DNA of 64,000 bases from the NCBI GenBank assembly GCA_031761875.1, contig CP134492.1:1-64000 (forward strand), in the 5' to 3' direction. Shown here piece by piece: positions 22,666-31,501 of this stretch; positions within the stretch are counted from its first letter, which is position 1; every line of letters starts with the position of its first letter. Source of the DNA: Bacillaceae bacterium IKA-2 (lineage in GTDB: Bacteria; Bacillota; Bacilli; Bacillales; Anaerobacillaceae). A program made the position numbers and the translations under genes. The notes under the pieces were generated by a model. It did no database searches, had not been told where the DNA came from, and saw only the letters and a program-made list of their open reading frames with translations.

Positions 22666-23724
22666 TCATTCAACTACACATACTAAATCAGTTTTTATGT
22701 TAAACGATACAACTGAACCTTCTTCAATATCTTGCTCCATAGGAGCATAAATGATCATTGGTTCTGAAGCTGGATCAGTCTGAAGCTTCACATACAGCTC
22801 TTGGTACTCACCGCTATATGTAACTCTCTCAACGTGGCCCCAATAATTGCCTTGTCCCTCGCTGACAATTTGACAGCCTTCTGGACGAATAGAAAGCTTT
22901 ACTGTTTCACAAATTCCGTCTGTTTGATTTGCTAAGCAGACTGTTCCAATGGTTGTTGTCACATGCTTAAAGTCTTTTTCTAATTTACCTGTAAGTAAAT
23001 TTGTTTTTCCAACAAATTGAGCGACAAAAGAATTTTTCGGACAACGATACATATCTCTTGGTGCTGCCACTTGCTGAATAATTCCATCCTTCATTACTAC
23101 GACACGATCAGATACAGCAAAAGCATCTTTTTGATCATGTGTAACGATGATTGCAGTTGTGTTTGCTTTTCTTAAAATATTCGTTACGTCATAACGCATC
23201 TTTTCTCTTAAACCGGCATCTAGATTACTGAACGGCTCATCCATTAGAACAACATGAGGTCCTGGCGCTAGTGCTCTTGCTAACGCAACACGTTGTTGCT
23301 GGCCACCTGAAAGTTGACTTGGAGAGCGATCGCCATAATCCGCTAACCCGACAAGCTCTAAAACTTCTTGAGCCCTCGCTTTACGCTCTTTCGGTTTCCA
23401 TTTATTTAAACCAAACATGACATTTTTCTCAATAGTTAAATGCGGAAATAAAGCATAATCTTGAAATACCATCCCAATCCCTCGCTTCTCAGGTGGTATT
23501 GATCGATTATTATCATAGACAACTTGATCTCCAATCATAATCGTCCCCGTACTCGGCTGCTCAAATCCTGCTAACATTCTTAACGTCGTTGTTTTTCCAC
23601 AACCACTAGGTCCTAACAGTGTAATAATTTCCCCGCGTTCAATAGTTAGATTTAACGAATCTACCGCCGGCCTTAATGAGTCATGAAAGAATTTTGTAAC
23701 TTGCTTTAATTGAATAAAACTCAT
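22666..23724 (-). CDS. Ferric iron ABC transporter ATP-binding protein (FbpC-like)
   Basis: 352 residues. Walker A GPSGCGKTT (about 37), Q-loop FQDYALFPHL, signature LSGGQQQRVALARAL, Walker B VVLMDEPFSNLD, switch histidine VTHDQKDA. After residue 240 a TOBE-type domain follows. It energises the permease at 19598. Starts with ATG behind a G-rich Shine-Dalgarno (GAGGGGGGAG). It is upstream of the other two genes and has its own Fur box and terminator. Confidence 0.92.
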   Translation of the reverse strand: MSFIQLKQVTKFFHDSLRPAVDSLNLTIERGEIITLLGPSGCGKTTTLRMLAGFEQPSTGTIMIGDQVVYDNNRSIPPEKRGIGMVFQDYALFPHLTIEKNVMFGLNKWKPKERKARAQEVLELVGLADYGDRSPSQLSGGQQQRVALARALAPGPHVVLMDEPFSNLDAGLREKMRYDVTNILRKANTTAIIVTHDQKDAFAVSDRVVVMKDGIIQQVAAPRDMYRCPKNSFVAQFVGKTNLLTGKLEKDFKHVTTTIGTVCLANQTDGICETVKLSIRPEGCQIVSEGQGNYWGHVERVTYSGEYQELYVKLQTDPASEPMIIYAPMEQDIEEGSVVSFNIKTDLVCVVE

Positions 23725-23777
23725 GAAACTCCCCCCTCAAAAAAACGAATCTATATAAAAGAAACCTTAAATGTAAA

Positions 23778-23792
23778 TGATAATGATTTTCA
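23778..23792. promoter_or_regulatory. Fur box 3 (iron ATPase gene)
   Basis: TGATAATGATTTTCA, one difference from TGATAATNATTATCA, 54 bases before the ATPase start codon. Confidence 0.85.
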
Positions 23793-23886
23793 TTACAGGT
23801 CAATTATAACACAGAATTTTTTTTCTCGTCAACATCGTTTTAAAGGTCGTGACAACTTTTGGAACAATTCTCATTTTTTCTGCAGC

Positions 23887-25035
23887 TTATCTACCTATCT
23901 TCTTTTTCTCTAGATAGCCTTTTTGACCAGCGCTCGTAACTTCAAAGCTTACATTTACATTTAGTTTACTTTCTTGCCAGCCGGTCTTTTCCCAAGCTAA
24001 TTTTTCGAAAAACGGATAATCTTTAAGCCAAATTCGGTGCCCTAGGAGCCATGGCTCGACATTTTTTTTCTTCAATTTTCCAACAGTTTCACGAATAATT
24101 TCTTCAAAATCATTTTCGACCTGCTCTGTAACTTTATCGATTATGCTTTGCGTTATCCGTACTTCAATGTCATTTGTTTCAACTATTTTTCCTTTTCCTT
24201 TGACGTCTATTGTAAATGTTACTGGTAGTTCTCGATTAAAAGAAATATTTGCAGTCAATTTAACTCTTGAGAGCGCAACATTTAATTGTTGTCCATTATA
24301 GTCAAGCTTGACCGTATGATTTAGCGAACCGACTTCCTCATCCTTTAATAATACACTTACCCCGACATTACCGGTTCTTAACTTTGCTACTAACTTATAG
24401 TCCTTAAAAACTGCTAGGTCCTCAATGTTAATAATTTCCCCTATAAGACGAGCTATTGGAATAACAGCAGCACTTGAGATCATATTTGACTCGCGCCGAA
24501 ATTCAAACAGCTTGATATCCACCGTTCGAGCAATTTTTTGATCCGCTTGAAAAAAACTGCTTAAATAAAGTGATGGTAGGCTTACAAGTTGTGATTCCTG
24601 ACTTAGAAAATCTCCAGCTTTTTGCCCTTCGATAATTATTAAAAAAACTTGGTTCGCGACAGCAGGTAATCGTTCTAACAGATCAATGACTTCCTTCAGC
24701 CCTAACTCTTTTGCTAACACTTCACTTATTGCAATTACCTTCGTATGACCAAAAAAAAGAACAGTTGGTGTATACGCCTCTATTTGCGCAACCGCATCCC
24801 AAAGCGTTTCACCTTCTGCTTGAAACGTTTCAAACTCAGTGCCTTGTGAATTACCCTGCTCGTCCCCTCCTTCAAGAATCGGAACCTGAATCGTTACTAA
24901 AAACTTATCTTCTTTGATATCCACCGCCATTCCCGTTATTAATGTCCGGTGATCAATTTCCCGTGAATCTTCGAAACAACCTGTAGTAGCCATAATAAAA
25001 ATGAGCGCAATTAAAATGAATTTAAGCCGATTCAC
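23887..25035 (-). CDS. Spore germination lipoprotein GerC type
   Basis: 382 residues. Signal peptide with lipobox (FIMATTGC, cysteine 20), then the Ger(x)C fold (SREIDHRTLITGMAVDI at the N-terminus; WLLGHRIWLKDYPFFEKL near the C-terminus). C subunits are anchored on the outer face of the spore inner membrane and complete the germinant receptor. Overlaps the upstream permease gene by 14 bases and is the last gene of the operon. Which germinant is sensed cannot be told from sequence. Confidence 0.92.
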   Translation of the reverse strand: MNRLKFILIALIFIMATTGCFEDSREIDHRTLITGMAVDIKEDKFLVTIQVPILEGGDEQGNSQGTEFETFQAEGETLWDAVAQIEAYTPTVLFFGHTKVIAISEVLAKELGLKEVIDLLERLPAVANQVFLIIIEGQKAGDFLSQESQLVSLPSLYLSSFFQADQKIARTVDIKLFEFRRESNMISSAAVIPIARLIGEIINIEDLAVFKDYKLVAKLRTGNVGVSVLLKDEEVGSLNHTVKLDYNGQQLNVALSRVKLTANISFNRELPVTFTIDVKGKGKIVETNDIEVRITQSIIDKVTEQVENDFEEIIRETVGKLKKKNVEPWLLGHRIWLKDYPFFEKLAWEKTGWQESKLNVNVSFEVTSAGQKGYLEKKKIGR

Positions 25036-26122
25036 TTTGATCAGCTCCCTTACTTTTCTTGAAAATTAATAATAGTAATAATGCTACTGGTAATAAGTTT
25101 GTATACACTACCTGGTTATAGATTAAGGGTAGCCACTGCTGTTCGATAAAGCTAGGCGTGATCGTCGTCACCAAAAAAAGTAACCCAACAATAGTAATGA
25201 TGTACAAGCCTTGTTTTTTCTCTGGATACACTTTATTCATCAGAAACTGTAAAAACCATAATTGAATAACAACTAACTTGTAGTAAGCAATAATCCAAAA
25301 TCCTAAAAAAAACAAATCGAGACGCTCAATCACCCCTGTCCGAGTTGGTATTGATTGAATCACAGCAGTAATCGGTGAAAACAACGTCAGCGCTTGGTCG
25401 AATCCGAACGTCCCAAGAACAACAAGAGATATGGAGATAAACGTTACTGCAATTAAAAACAAGGCAATTGCCATTGGTTTTAAAATGGAAGTCCCCTTTT
25501 TTATAAAAGGCAGAAACCCAAGTAAAGCGACAATACCACCGTAGCGGATCATATCTGTGATTGAGCTTTTTAGAAATGTGATTGTATCCGTTGTCCAAAC
25601 CGGCGGAATATTAATCCACTTAAAATAATCAGTAAACATAAGCGCTACTACAGCTATAATTAGCAGAAACTCAAAAAATACGAGAGCCACAAGAAAGCGA
25701 GAAATAGCTGCAATGCCATATAGTAAACCGACTATGACAACTAGTAAAAACAACAATGTAATTAGCCAGAGATCAGAATTTGGCAGTAAATAGGTATTTG
25801 ATAACAAAGCCAATGCTTCTAAATTATAGTGGGTCACTAGAAAAGCACTTACTATAAAGTAGCTAATGATAACGTAGAAAATCGGTTTCCAAATCAAATT
25901 CTTTAACTCTGCAAAGAAATCATAACTTTCATATTTCTGTGTAAACTGCTTTATTAATAGAAGCAGAATAAAATACGGCACTACACCTACAAATAGCTTT
26001 AACCAGGCACTCCTTACTTCTAGATGGTTCATGTAAGGTAAAAAAGTAACCCCTATCGTTATCGTTGAGCAATACGTAAAAGCAAATAACTCTATACTTT
26101 TGAACTTTCTTACTATTTCCAA
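25022..26122 (-). CDS. Spore germination permease GerB type
   Basis: 366 residues with about ten membrane helices, an APC-superfamily spore permease (Pfam Spore_permease). The B subunit is thought to bind the germinant. It lies 24 bases after the gerA-type gene and overlaps the gerC-type gene. Confidence 0.92.
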   Translation of the reverse strand: MEIVRKFKSIELFAFTYCSTITIGVTFLPYMNHLEVRSAWLKLFVGVVPYFILLLLIKQFTQKYESYDFFAELKNLIWKPIFYVIISYFIVSAFLVTHYNLEALALLSNTYLLPNSDLWLITLLFLLVVIVGLLYGIAAISRFLVALVFFEFLLIIAVVALMFTDYFKWINIPPVWTTDTITFLKSSITDMIRYGGIVALLGFLPFIKKGTSILKPMAIALFLIAVTFISISLVVLGTFGFDQALTLFSPITAVIQSIPTRTGVIERLDLFFLGFWIIAYYKLVVIQLWFLQFLMNKVYPEKKQGLYIITIVGLLFLVTTITPSFIEQQWLPLIYNQVVYTNLLPVALLLLLIFKKSKGADQSESA

Positions 26123-26146
26123 CTTCCCAGCCCCTTTGAACTAGCA

Positions 26147-27601
26147 CTAAAAGTTAAGTTTCTTTCGAAGCGATTTCTTTAACTGCTCCTTTTTCGCTTT
26201 TGAAAATGGCTCAATATAAACTCTAGGAATGGTTTCAATATTACAAATGTGAATAAAAATCAGGCAAAACCCTAACACGAATCCATACAATCCATACATC
26301 GCTGAGATCACCAGTAGTCCGTAGCGAATTACCCTAAGTGCTGAAACGAGCTCCCACGCTGGGGCTGTAAAAGACGCAATCGCCGTAAAAGCAATAATAA
26401 TAACCATTAAACTGCTTATTACTCCAGCTTCTACTGCAGCGGTGCCAATTACTAGACCGCCAACAATCCCAATCGTTTGACCAACAAAACTCGGAAGCCT
26501 AATACTAGCCTCGACTAATACATCGAGAGCAAACATCATAATTAACGCCTCAGCAACTGCAGGAAACGGAATGTTCATCCTCGATTCAATAATCGTCAAA
26601 ATTAGTGTTGTCGGAATCAATTCTGGATGAAAAGCTATTAACGCAACATATAACGCTGGTAATGCAGTAGAAAGAATCATACTTGCATAACGAATTAGCC
26701 GGATAAAAGATAAGTTCCAAAACGAACTAAAACTGTAATCACCACTAGTTATATAAAAATCCAATAAACCAACTGGTAAGATTGAACAGAAAGTTGATCC
26801 TTCCATTAAAATAAGTATTTTTCCTTCAGTCATCGCATAGGCTGCTTTATCTGGTCTTTCAGTTAATAAAACTTGTGGAAAAACAGAAAAGGGTGCATCA
26901 ATGATATTTTTATTTAGCTCACCAATATTTAACAAATACTCTAAATCAATGTCATTTATTTTCTGTTCTAAATATTGTAAGTACTCGTGATCAACAAGGT
27001 CGTCGAGATACATAAGACTTGTTTTCGTATGAGTAACCGTTCCCACCTCAAAGCTTTTTGCTTTCAAGCGGGGATCCTTAATAAGTTTTCTCATTATTCC
27101 GATATTGGTTGTAATATCCTCAATAAAACCGACTTTGGGACCGAACACTTGATACTCAGTTGTTGGATCAGAAATTGCTCGTTTATCTTGTCCAGTTAAA
27201 CTAACATCAATCGGGTACTCTCCGCCGTTATGACAAATCACACCTCCACTAAAGAGTGAGTAAATAATTTCCGGCCATTTTGTAAGCTCTTCGTTTTGAA
27301 TACTATAGATATGTTGTTGAAATTCCTTTATTTGAGCTTCATCGTGAAGCTTGATCAACGGTTTAACTACCCCCTCTTGAAGTAGTTCCTCATTAATCAG
27401 CGCTTGGAGATAATAAAGGTAAATTATTTTTCCATTAAATAACACTACTTTCCGATAGGTGAAATCAATGCAATCATTAAAGATTTTATGTATTTGTTGA
27501 TAAAATTCCTCAACACTTAATAGAGGCTCTTTAGAAATGTTAAGCTCTGCTAATGTCTTTTGGTACTCATCATTTTTTTGACTTACATTAAATACTCTCA
27601 T
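26147..27601 (-). CDS. Spore germination protein GerA type
   Basis: 484 residues. A large N-terminal cytoplasmic domain (about 1-270) with the typical SGGVICHNGGEYPIDVSL-like stretch, then about five membrane helices (SSFWNLSFIRLIRYASMIL; FPAVAEALIMMFALDVLVEA). A subunits form the ion-conducting oligomer of germinant receptors. The frame extends 51 codons further upstream, but the ATG at 27601 has AAGAGGG 6-7 bases before it and gives the family length. A SigG-like sequence lies upstream (27633-27663). Confidence 0.92.
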   Translation of the reverse strand: MRVFNVSQKNDEYQKTLAELNISKEPLLSVEEFYQQIHKIFNDCIDFTYRKVVLFNGKIIYLYYLQALINEELLQEGVVKPLIKLHDEAQIKEFQQHIYSIQNEELTKWPEIIYSLFSGGVICHNGGEYPIDVSLTGQDKRAISDPTTEYQVFGPKVGFIEDITTNIGIMRKLIKDPRLKAKSFEVGTVTHTKTSLMYLDDLVDHEYLQYLEQKINDIDLEYLLNIGELNKNIIDAPFSVFPQVLLTERPDKAAYAMTEGKILILMEGSTFCSILPVGLLDFYITSGDYSFSSFWNLSFIRLIRYASMILSTALPALYVALIAFHPELIPTTLILTIIESRMNIPFPAVAEALIMMFALDVLVEASIRLPSFVGQTIGIVGGLVIGTAAVEAGVISSLMVIIIAFTAIASFTAPAWELVSALRVIRYGLLVISAMYGLYGFVLGFCLIFIHICNIETIPRVYIEPFSKAKKEQLKKSLRKKLNF

Positions 27602-27632
27602 AACATCCCTCTTAGCTCTGTTATTTTGAGTA

Positions 27633-27663
27633 TAGTTTGTTACCAATACTATGTATTTATTCC
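27633..27663 (-). promoter_or_regulatory. Possible SigG promoter of the germinant receptor operon
   Basis: Minus strand: GGAATA, 18 bases, CAAACTA, compared with the forespore SigG pattern TGnATA-N17/18-CATnnTA. It is 32 bases before the start codon. Germinant receptor operons are SigG-controlled in Bacillus, which supports this weak match. Confidence 0.45.
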
Positions 27664-27682
27664 CAACGTTATCTGATAGTTG

Positions 27683-27720
27683 GTAAAATAAAAAGACTAA
27701 ATCAAATGATTTAGTCTGGA
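27683..27720 (-). terminator. Terminator after cstR-like gene
   Basis: Minus strand: AGACTAAATC, 4-base loop, GATTTAGTCT, then TTTTATTTTA. It lies about 95 bases after the end of the repressor gene. Confidence 0.85.
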
Positions 27721-27814
27721 ATAGATGTTGATTTTTTAAGTGCATTAATTTCATAAAGCAGATTCTGCACCACTTGGATACTACATCGAGTTGATAACAA
27801 TTTTCAAATTGTTT

Positions 27815-28078
27815 CTATCTACTTTTTACTAATAGATTAACCGCTTCTTTAATTGTTTCTTCTGTACCTTCACCATTTTCAATTTGTTTGCGGATACAAT
27901 CTTCAAGGTTGCTACTAACAACTACACCAATTGCTCGATCTAATGCATTTCGAACTGCAGCTAATTGGGTGACAACATCCTGACACTGCTTTTCTTCTTC
28001 CATCATCTTAATAATGCCTCTAACTTGACCTTCAATCCTTTTTAATCTATTTTTTGCTTTGTCATCATATTTTTCCAC
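27815..28078 (-). CDS. cstR: CsoR/FrmR-family persulfide-sensing repressor, CstR-like
   Basis: 87 residues, all-helical DUF156 repressor. Two cysteines, C32 and C61, lie at the positions of the reactive pair in Staphylococcus CstR. The copper-binding histidine of CsoR, four residues before the second cysteine, is replaced by N57 (SSNLEDC), and the C-terminus EAVNLLVKSR is also CstR-like. This favours sensing of sulfane sulfur over copper. It faces the ba3 oxidase operon across a 343-base divergent region, and a rhodanese lies at the far end of that operon. The target operator has not been identified. Confidence 0.8.
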   Translation of the reverse strand: MEKYDDKAKNRLKRIEGQVRGIIKMMEEEKQCQDVVTQLAAVRNALDRAIGVVVSSNLEDCIRKQIENGEGTEETIKEAVNLLVKSR

Positions 28079-28421
28079 GATAAATTCCCCCTTTTAAACT
28101 AAATTAGATTGACTTAGCTATTATTTGAACCTATTAACTCTTGCTAATACTACCTTTAGTTTATGTTATAATCATAGTGAAATGCAATCTAATCATTCCA
28201 TCATTTTTTTGGTGTGATTTTTTTCACAGATTTTATTTTGAATTAATTTATACTATATTTATAGTATTTAGTTATTAACATACACACTACTTTTATGTTT
28301 AATAACTATTTTATGTTAATAACCGTCACTAAGTCTTCACATTTCAAAAAAAATATGCTTCTTTTATCTTATATTATGTAAGTATGGAGTCTTTATAATA
28401 CTAACTGAGGAGGGTTATTAA
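28079..28421. other. Divergent region between cstR-like gene and ba3 oxidase operon
   Basis: 343 AT-rich bases. AACTAAAGGTAGTATT (28145-28160 on the minus strand) contains an ACTACCTTTAGT near-palindrome next to a TATAAT-like box, which could be a repressor site. No open frame or RNA gene is recognised. Confidence 0.4.
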
Positions 28422-28583
28422 ATGCCGGAAAACAACACAAACCTTAGAACACAAAAAAGCCATGTCCAAACCGAAACTGAGTCATCATCATTAAAAGGGA
28501 CGTTACTATTTACGATGTCTGTTGGTTTGTTTATCGTTGTATCTTGGTTTGCAATATTCTTACTATTTATTAATAGAGTTTAA
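28422..28583 (+). CDS. ba3-type cytochrome oxidase subunit IIa
   Basis: A 53-residue gene with GAGGAGGG 7 bases before ATG. An N-terminal polar segment is followed by one membrane helix (SVGLFIVVSWFAIFLLFI), as in the small subunit IIa of ba3 heme-copper oxidases. It lies 23 bases before subunit II. The assignment rests on position, size and topology more than on a motif. Confidence 0.75.
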   Translation: MPENNTNLRTQKSHVQTETESSSLKGTLLFTMSVGLFIVVSWFAIFLLFINRV

Positions 28584-28606
28584 TTGGCGAAAGGGGGACT
28601 TATTTT

Positions 28607-29077
28607 ATGCATTTACATCGTTATGAGAAAATTTGGTTAACATTTGGCATTGGCTCTTTAGTTGTATTCTTAGCTGTAATAGGTGTTACTGCATTTGCTT
28701 TTGGACACCAACCACCAAGCCATATGGCTTCAGTAGACTCACAGAACTTGAGTAATGAGGCGCCTTTTAACGAACCAGGTTTGCGACAAATTGATGATAC
28801 AACTTATCAAGCTACTATTATTGCAATGGCTTTTACTTACTTGCCTAACAAAATAGAGGTACCTGTCGGTTCAACCGTCCGCTTTCAAGTAACTAGTTCT
28901 GATGTAGTTCATTCATTTACTATTCCGAATACAAACGTAAATATGATGGTTACGCCAGGCCATATAAATATGGCCGAGCATACATTTACTAAACCTGGTA
29001 GTTATCTCGTTTTGTGTAACGAGTACTGTGGAACTGGGCACCACTATATGCAAATGACAATTGAGGTGATCGAATGA
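28607..29077 (+). CDS. cbaB: ba3-type cytochrome c oxidase subunit II (CuA)
   Basis: 156 residues. One N-terminal membrane helix (about 9-32), then a cupredoxin domain with the CuA ligands H102, C137, E139, C141, H145 and M148 (CNEYCGTGHHYM). It receives electrons from cytochrome c and passes them to subunit I. The length fits the short family-B oxidases. GGAGG-like site AAAGGGGGA before ATG; overlaps subunit I by 4 bases. Confidence 0.92.
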   Translation: MHLHRYEKIWLTFGIGSLVVFLAVIGVTAFAFGHQPPSHMASVDSQNLSNEAPFNEPGLRQIDDTTYQATIIAMAFTYLPNKIEVPVGSTVRFQVTSSDVVHSFTIPNTNVNMMVTPGHINMAEHTFTKPGSYLVLCNEYCGTGHHYMQMTIEVIE

Positions 29078-30780
29078 GAAATTCAGCTTTGAAAGTAGAC
29101 GAAATTAATTCTGATCTAACAACAAAAGTTGCGCCTAAAGACGCAACATTAAGTATGGCACATATTCATATCGCTTACTTTTCTTTCATAATAGGAGCTC
29201 TTGCTGGACTTCTTCAAGGTTTGGTTAGGGGTGGCATAATTGAACTTCCTAGCTGGCTTGGTTATTATCAAATATTGACAGTTCACGGGATTTTACTTGC
29301 ACTTGTATTTACAACCTATTTTATCTATGGATTTTTCTTCGCTGGTCTTAGCCGCACAATGGGTGCACTGAAAGATGGTACAAGAAAGACCGGTTGGATC
29401 GGGTTTTGGGTAATGACGATCGGAACGCTGCTAACAGCGGCAATGGTTTTGCTTGGTCAAGCGTCAGTTCTTTATACATTCTATGTTCCACTACAAGCAC
29501 ATCCGTTGTTTTATGTTGGGTTAACATTGTTTGTGATCGGTAATTGGATTGGTGGCGCGGCAATGCTAGCTCACTACTTCGGTGTGAGAAAAGAGAACAA
29601 AGGCAAAGGCAAGCAAACAGCTTTATTTGGATATATGGTTACTGCAACAATGCTTATGTGGATCGTTGCAACTATAGGTGTTGCTACAACTGTACTTCTA
29701 CAAATGCTCCCGTGGTCACTAGGAATTACTGATGGAATTAATGTTCTACTGAGCCGTACTTTATTCTGGTATTTTGGCCACCCACTTGTTTATTTCTGGA
29801 TAATGCCTGCTTATGTAGCTTGGTATGTTAGTATTCCGAAAATTATTGGTGGTAAATTATTTAGTGATTCACTCGCTCGTTTAGCTTTCATTTTATTCCT
29901 ATTATTCTCGATTCCAGTTGGTTTCCACCATCAGTTAATGGAATCAGGGATTTCTGAGATGTGGAAGTTTATTCAAACAGTATTAACATATATCGTTGTT
30001 ATTCCTTCATTAATGACTGCTTTCTCAATTTTTGGTACGTTTGAGCAAACTGGACGTGCGAAAGGTGGCCGCGGTGTTCTTGGTTGGCTGCGGGTACTGC
30101 CATGGAATGATGTTCGTTTCTTTGCACCATTTATGGCTATGCTGGTCTTCATTCCAGCTGGAGCTGGAGGAATTATTAACGCAAGTTATCAACTAAACGC
30201 TGTCGTTCACAATACGCTATGGATTGTTGGTCACTTCCATTTAACAGTTGGTACGACCGTTGTACTTACGTTCTTCGGTATTTCTTACTGGTTAATTCCG
30301 CATTTAACTGGACGTAAATTTACACCATTCCTCAACCGTTTAGGTATGGTCCAAACATGGTTATGGTTAATCGGGATGTTCTTTATGTCAGGCGCGATGC
30401 ACTTAATGGGGCTTTTAGGGGCTCCTCGTCGTACTGCTTATACAACATACCAAGACCATCCTGATGCATTAGTGTGGTTTGAAGGCATCTTTACGAATTA
30501 CATTACCGTTGCTATTGGCGCTGTGATTTTAACAGCTGCTGCTTTATTAATGTTCTATAACTTTGTTTATATGACATGGTTAGCTCCGCGTGGTGAAACA
30601 GAATTTCCGGTTAGTGAACCAGCTGAAGATGCTTCTACTACACCAAAATTTTTCGAAAACTGGAAACTTTGGATCGGGCTTGTCATACTATTAATTATTT
30701 TCGCTTACTCAATTCCTGTCTACGATATGATAGTCAATGCACCACCTGGATCGCCAACGTTTAATCATCTAATTAAGTAA
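29074..30780 (+). CDS. cbaA: ba3-type cytochrome c oxidase subunit I
   Basis: 568 residues with 13-14 membrane helices. Conserved heme and CuB histidines occur in ILTVHGILLAL, FGHPLVYFWIMPAY, VGFHHQLMESG and VGHFHLTVGT. The sequence type is family B (ba3) of heme-copper oxidases: high oxygen affinity, reduced proton pumping. It terminates respiration by reducing oxygen to water. Starts in the ATGA overlap with subunit II. Ends before a bidirectional terminator. Confidence 0.93.
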   Translation: MRNSALKVDEINSDLTTKVAPKDATLSMAHIHIAYFSFIIGALAGLLQGLVRGGIIELPSWLGYYQILTVHGILLALVFTTYFIYGFFFAGLSRTMGALKDGTRKTGWIGFWVMTIGTLLTAAMVLLGQASVLYTFYVPLQAHPLFYVGLTLFVIGNWIGGAAMLAHYFGVRKENKGKGKQTALFGYMVTATMLMWIVATIGVATTVLLQMLPWSLGITDGINVLLSRTLFWYFGHPLVYFWIMPAYVAWYVSIPKIIGGKLFSDSLARLAFILFLLFSIPVGFHHQLMESGISEMWKFIQTVLTYIVVIPSLMTAFSIFGTFEQTGRAKGGRGVLGWLRVLPWNDVRFFAPFMAMLVFIPAGAGGIINASYQLNAVVHNTLWIVGHFHLTVGTTVVLTFFGISYWLIPHLTGRKFTPFLNRLGMVQTWLWLIGMFFMSGAMHLMGLLGAPRRTAYTTYQDHPDALVWFEGIFTNYITVAIGAVILTAAALLMFYNFVYMTWLAPRGETEFPVSEPAEDASTTPKFFENWKLWIGLVILLIIFAYSIPVYDMIVNAPPGSPTFNHLIK

Positions 30781-30825
30781 TTGTTAGTAAAACGGAGTTA
30801 CTTTGGTCATTGACGTAAAGAAAAA

Positions 30826-30874
30826 GATAAAAAGGATGACTGCCAATGTAATGCGGCGGTCATCCTTTTTCTAC
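30826..30874. terminator. Bidirectional terminator
   Basis: AAAAAGGATGACTGCC and GGCGGTCATCCTTTTT pair (one mismatch or G-U) between the convergent subunit I and rhodanese genes, with T-tracts on both strands. Confidence 0.88.
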
Positions 30875-30883
30875 ATTAATAAA

Positions 30884-31288
30884 TTAATTATTTGACTTCG
30901 TTTCTCCATTCCAATCTAGCATTGCACCCTGGACATTTGTTACATTTTCAAAACCATTTTCTTGGAGAATTATTCCAGCCTGCATACTGCGATTACCACT
31001 GCGGCAAATAATAATTATCTCTTTTTCTTTTGGCAATTCATTGTACGTTTCTTCTAACGTACTCAGTGGAAAGTTTGTAAATCCTTCAATATACGCATCA
31101 TCGAACTCATATTGCTCTCTTACATCAATATAAACAGCTCCATCTTGATCCGCTGCTGACAACGCCATTCTTTCTTGAATATCACCCACATTGATTTGTT
31201 TTATACCTGTTAGAGATTCCTCATTACAACCGGTTACAAAAATAAGGAAAAGCAGTCCAATAATAGAAAAACTCACTACTCGTTTCAT
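30884..31288 (-). CDS. Rhodanese-domain lipoprotein
   Basis: About 134 residues. Lipoprotein signal peptide (lipobox FVTGC) and a single rhodanese domain with the active-site loop CRSGNRS, its cysteine near residue 95. Rhodaneses move sulfane sulfur between thiols; this one would act outside the membrane. I chose the ATG at 31288, 7 bases after AGAGGTG. The CstR-like repressor on the other side of the oxidase operon makes a link to sulfide or persulfide handling plausible, but this is inference. Confidence 0.88.
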   Translation of the reverse strand: MKRVVSFSIIGLLFLIFVTGCNEESLTGIKQINVGDIQERMALSAADQDGAVYIDVREQYEFDDAYIEGFTNFPLSTLEETYNELPKEKEIIIICRSGNRSMQAGIILQENGFENVTNVQGAMLDWNGETKSNN

Positions 31289-31501
31289 CAATTTACACCT
31301 CTATTTCTCTAAAATATTAATCCCAATGAGTATTTAAACTCTATTAACTATTATAATATAAGTAAGTTTTTTCTTCACTATGTTTGGCTTATTTTAAAAA
31401 TATAACATTTACCCCATTTACTAAATCCATTTTATTTTATAGTGTAGTACTTAGCAGCATTATTTCAAAAATTCTATTCAAAGCCTAAGGGAAGTGTCTC
31501 T

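Noticed and set aside
27602-27754. A 51-residue N-terminal extension of the GerA-type protein
   Set aside because: It would span a likely SigG promoter and part of the cstR terminator, and the ATG at 27601 has a proper Shine-Dalgarno and gives normal length.
27815-28078. Copper sensor CsoR
   Set aside because: The copper-binding histidine four residues before the second cysteine is asparagine, and the C-terminus follows CstR; no copper ATPase or chaperone gene is nearby.
31292-31501. M-box magnesium riboswitch before mgtE
   Set aside because: The 210 bases are AT-rich and lack the conserved M-box blocks; there is also too little room after the divergent rhodanese promoter.
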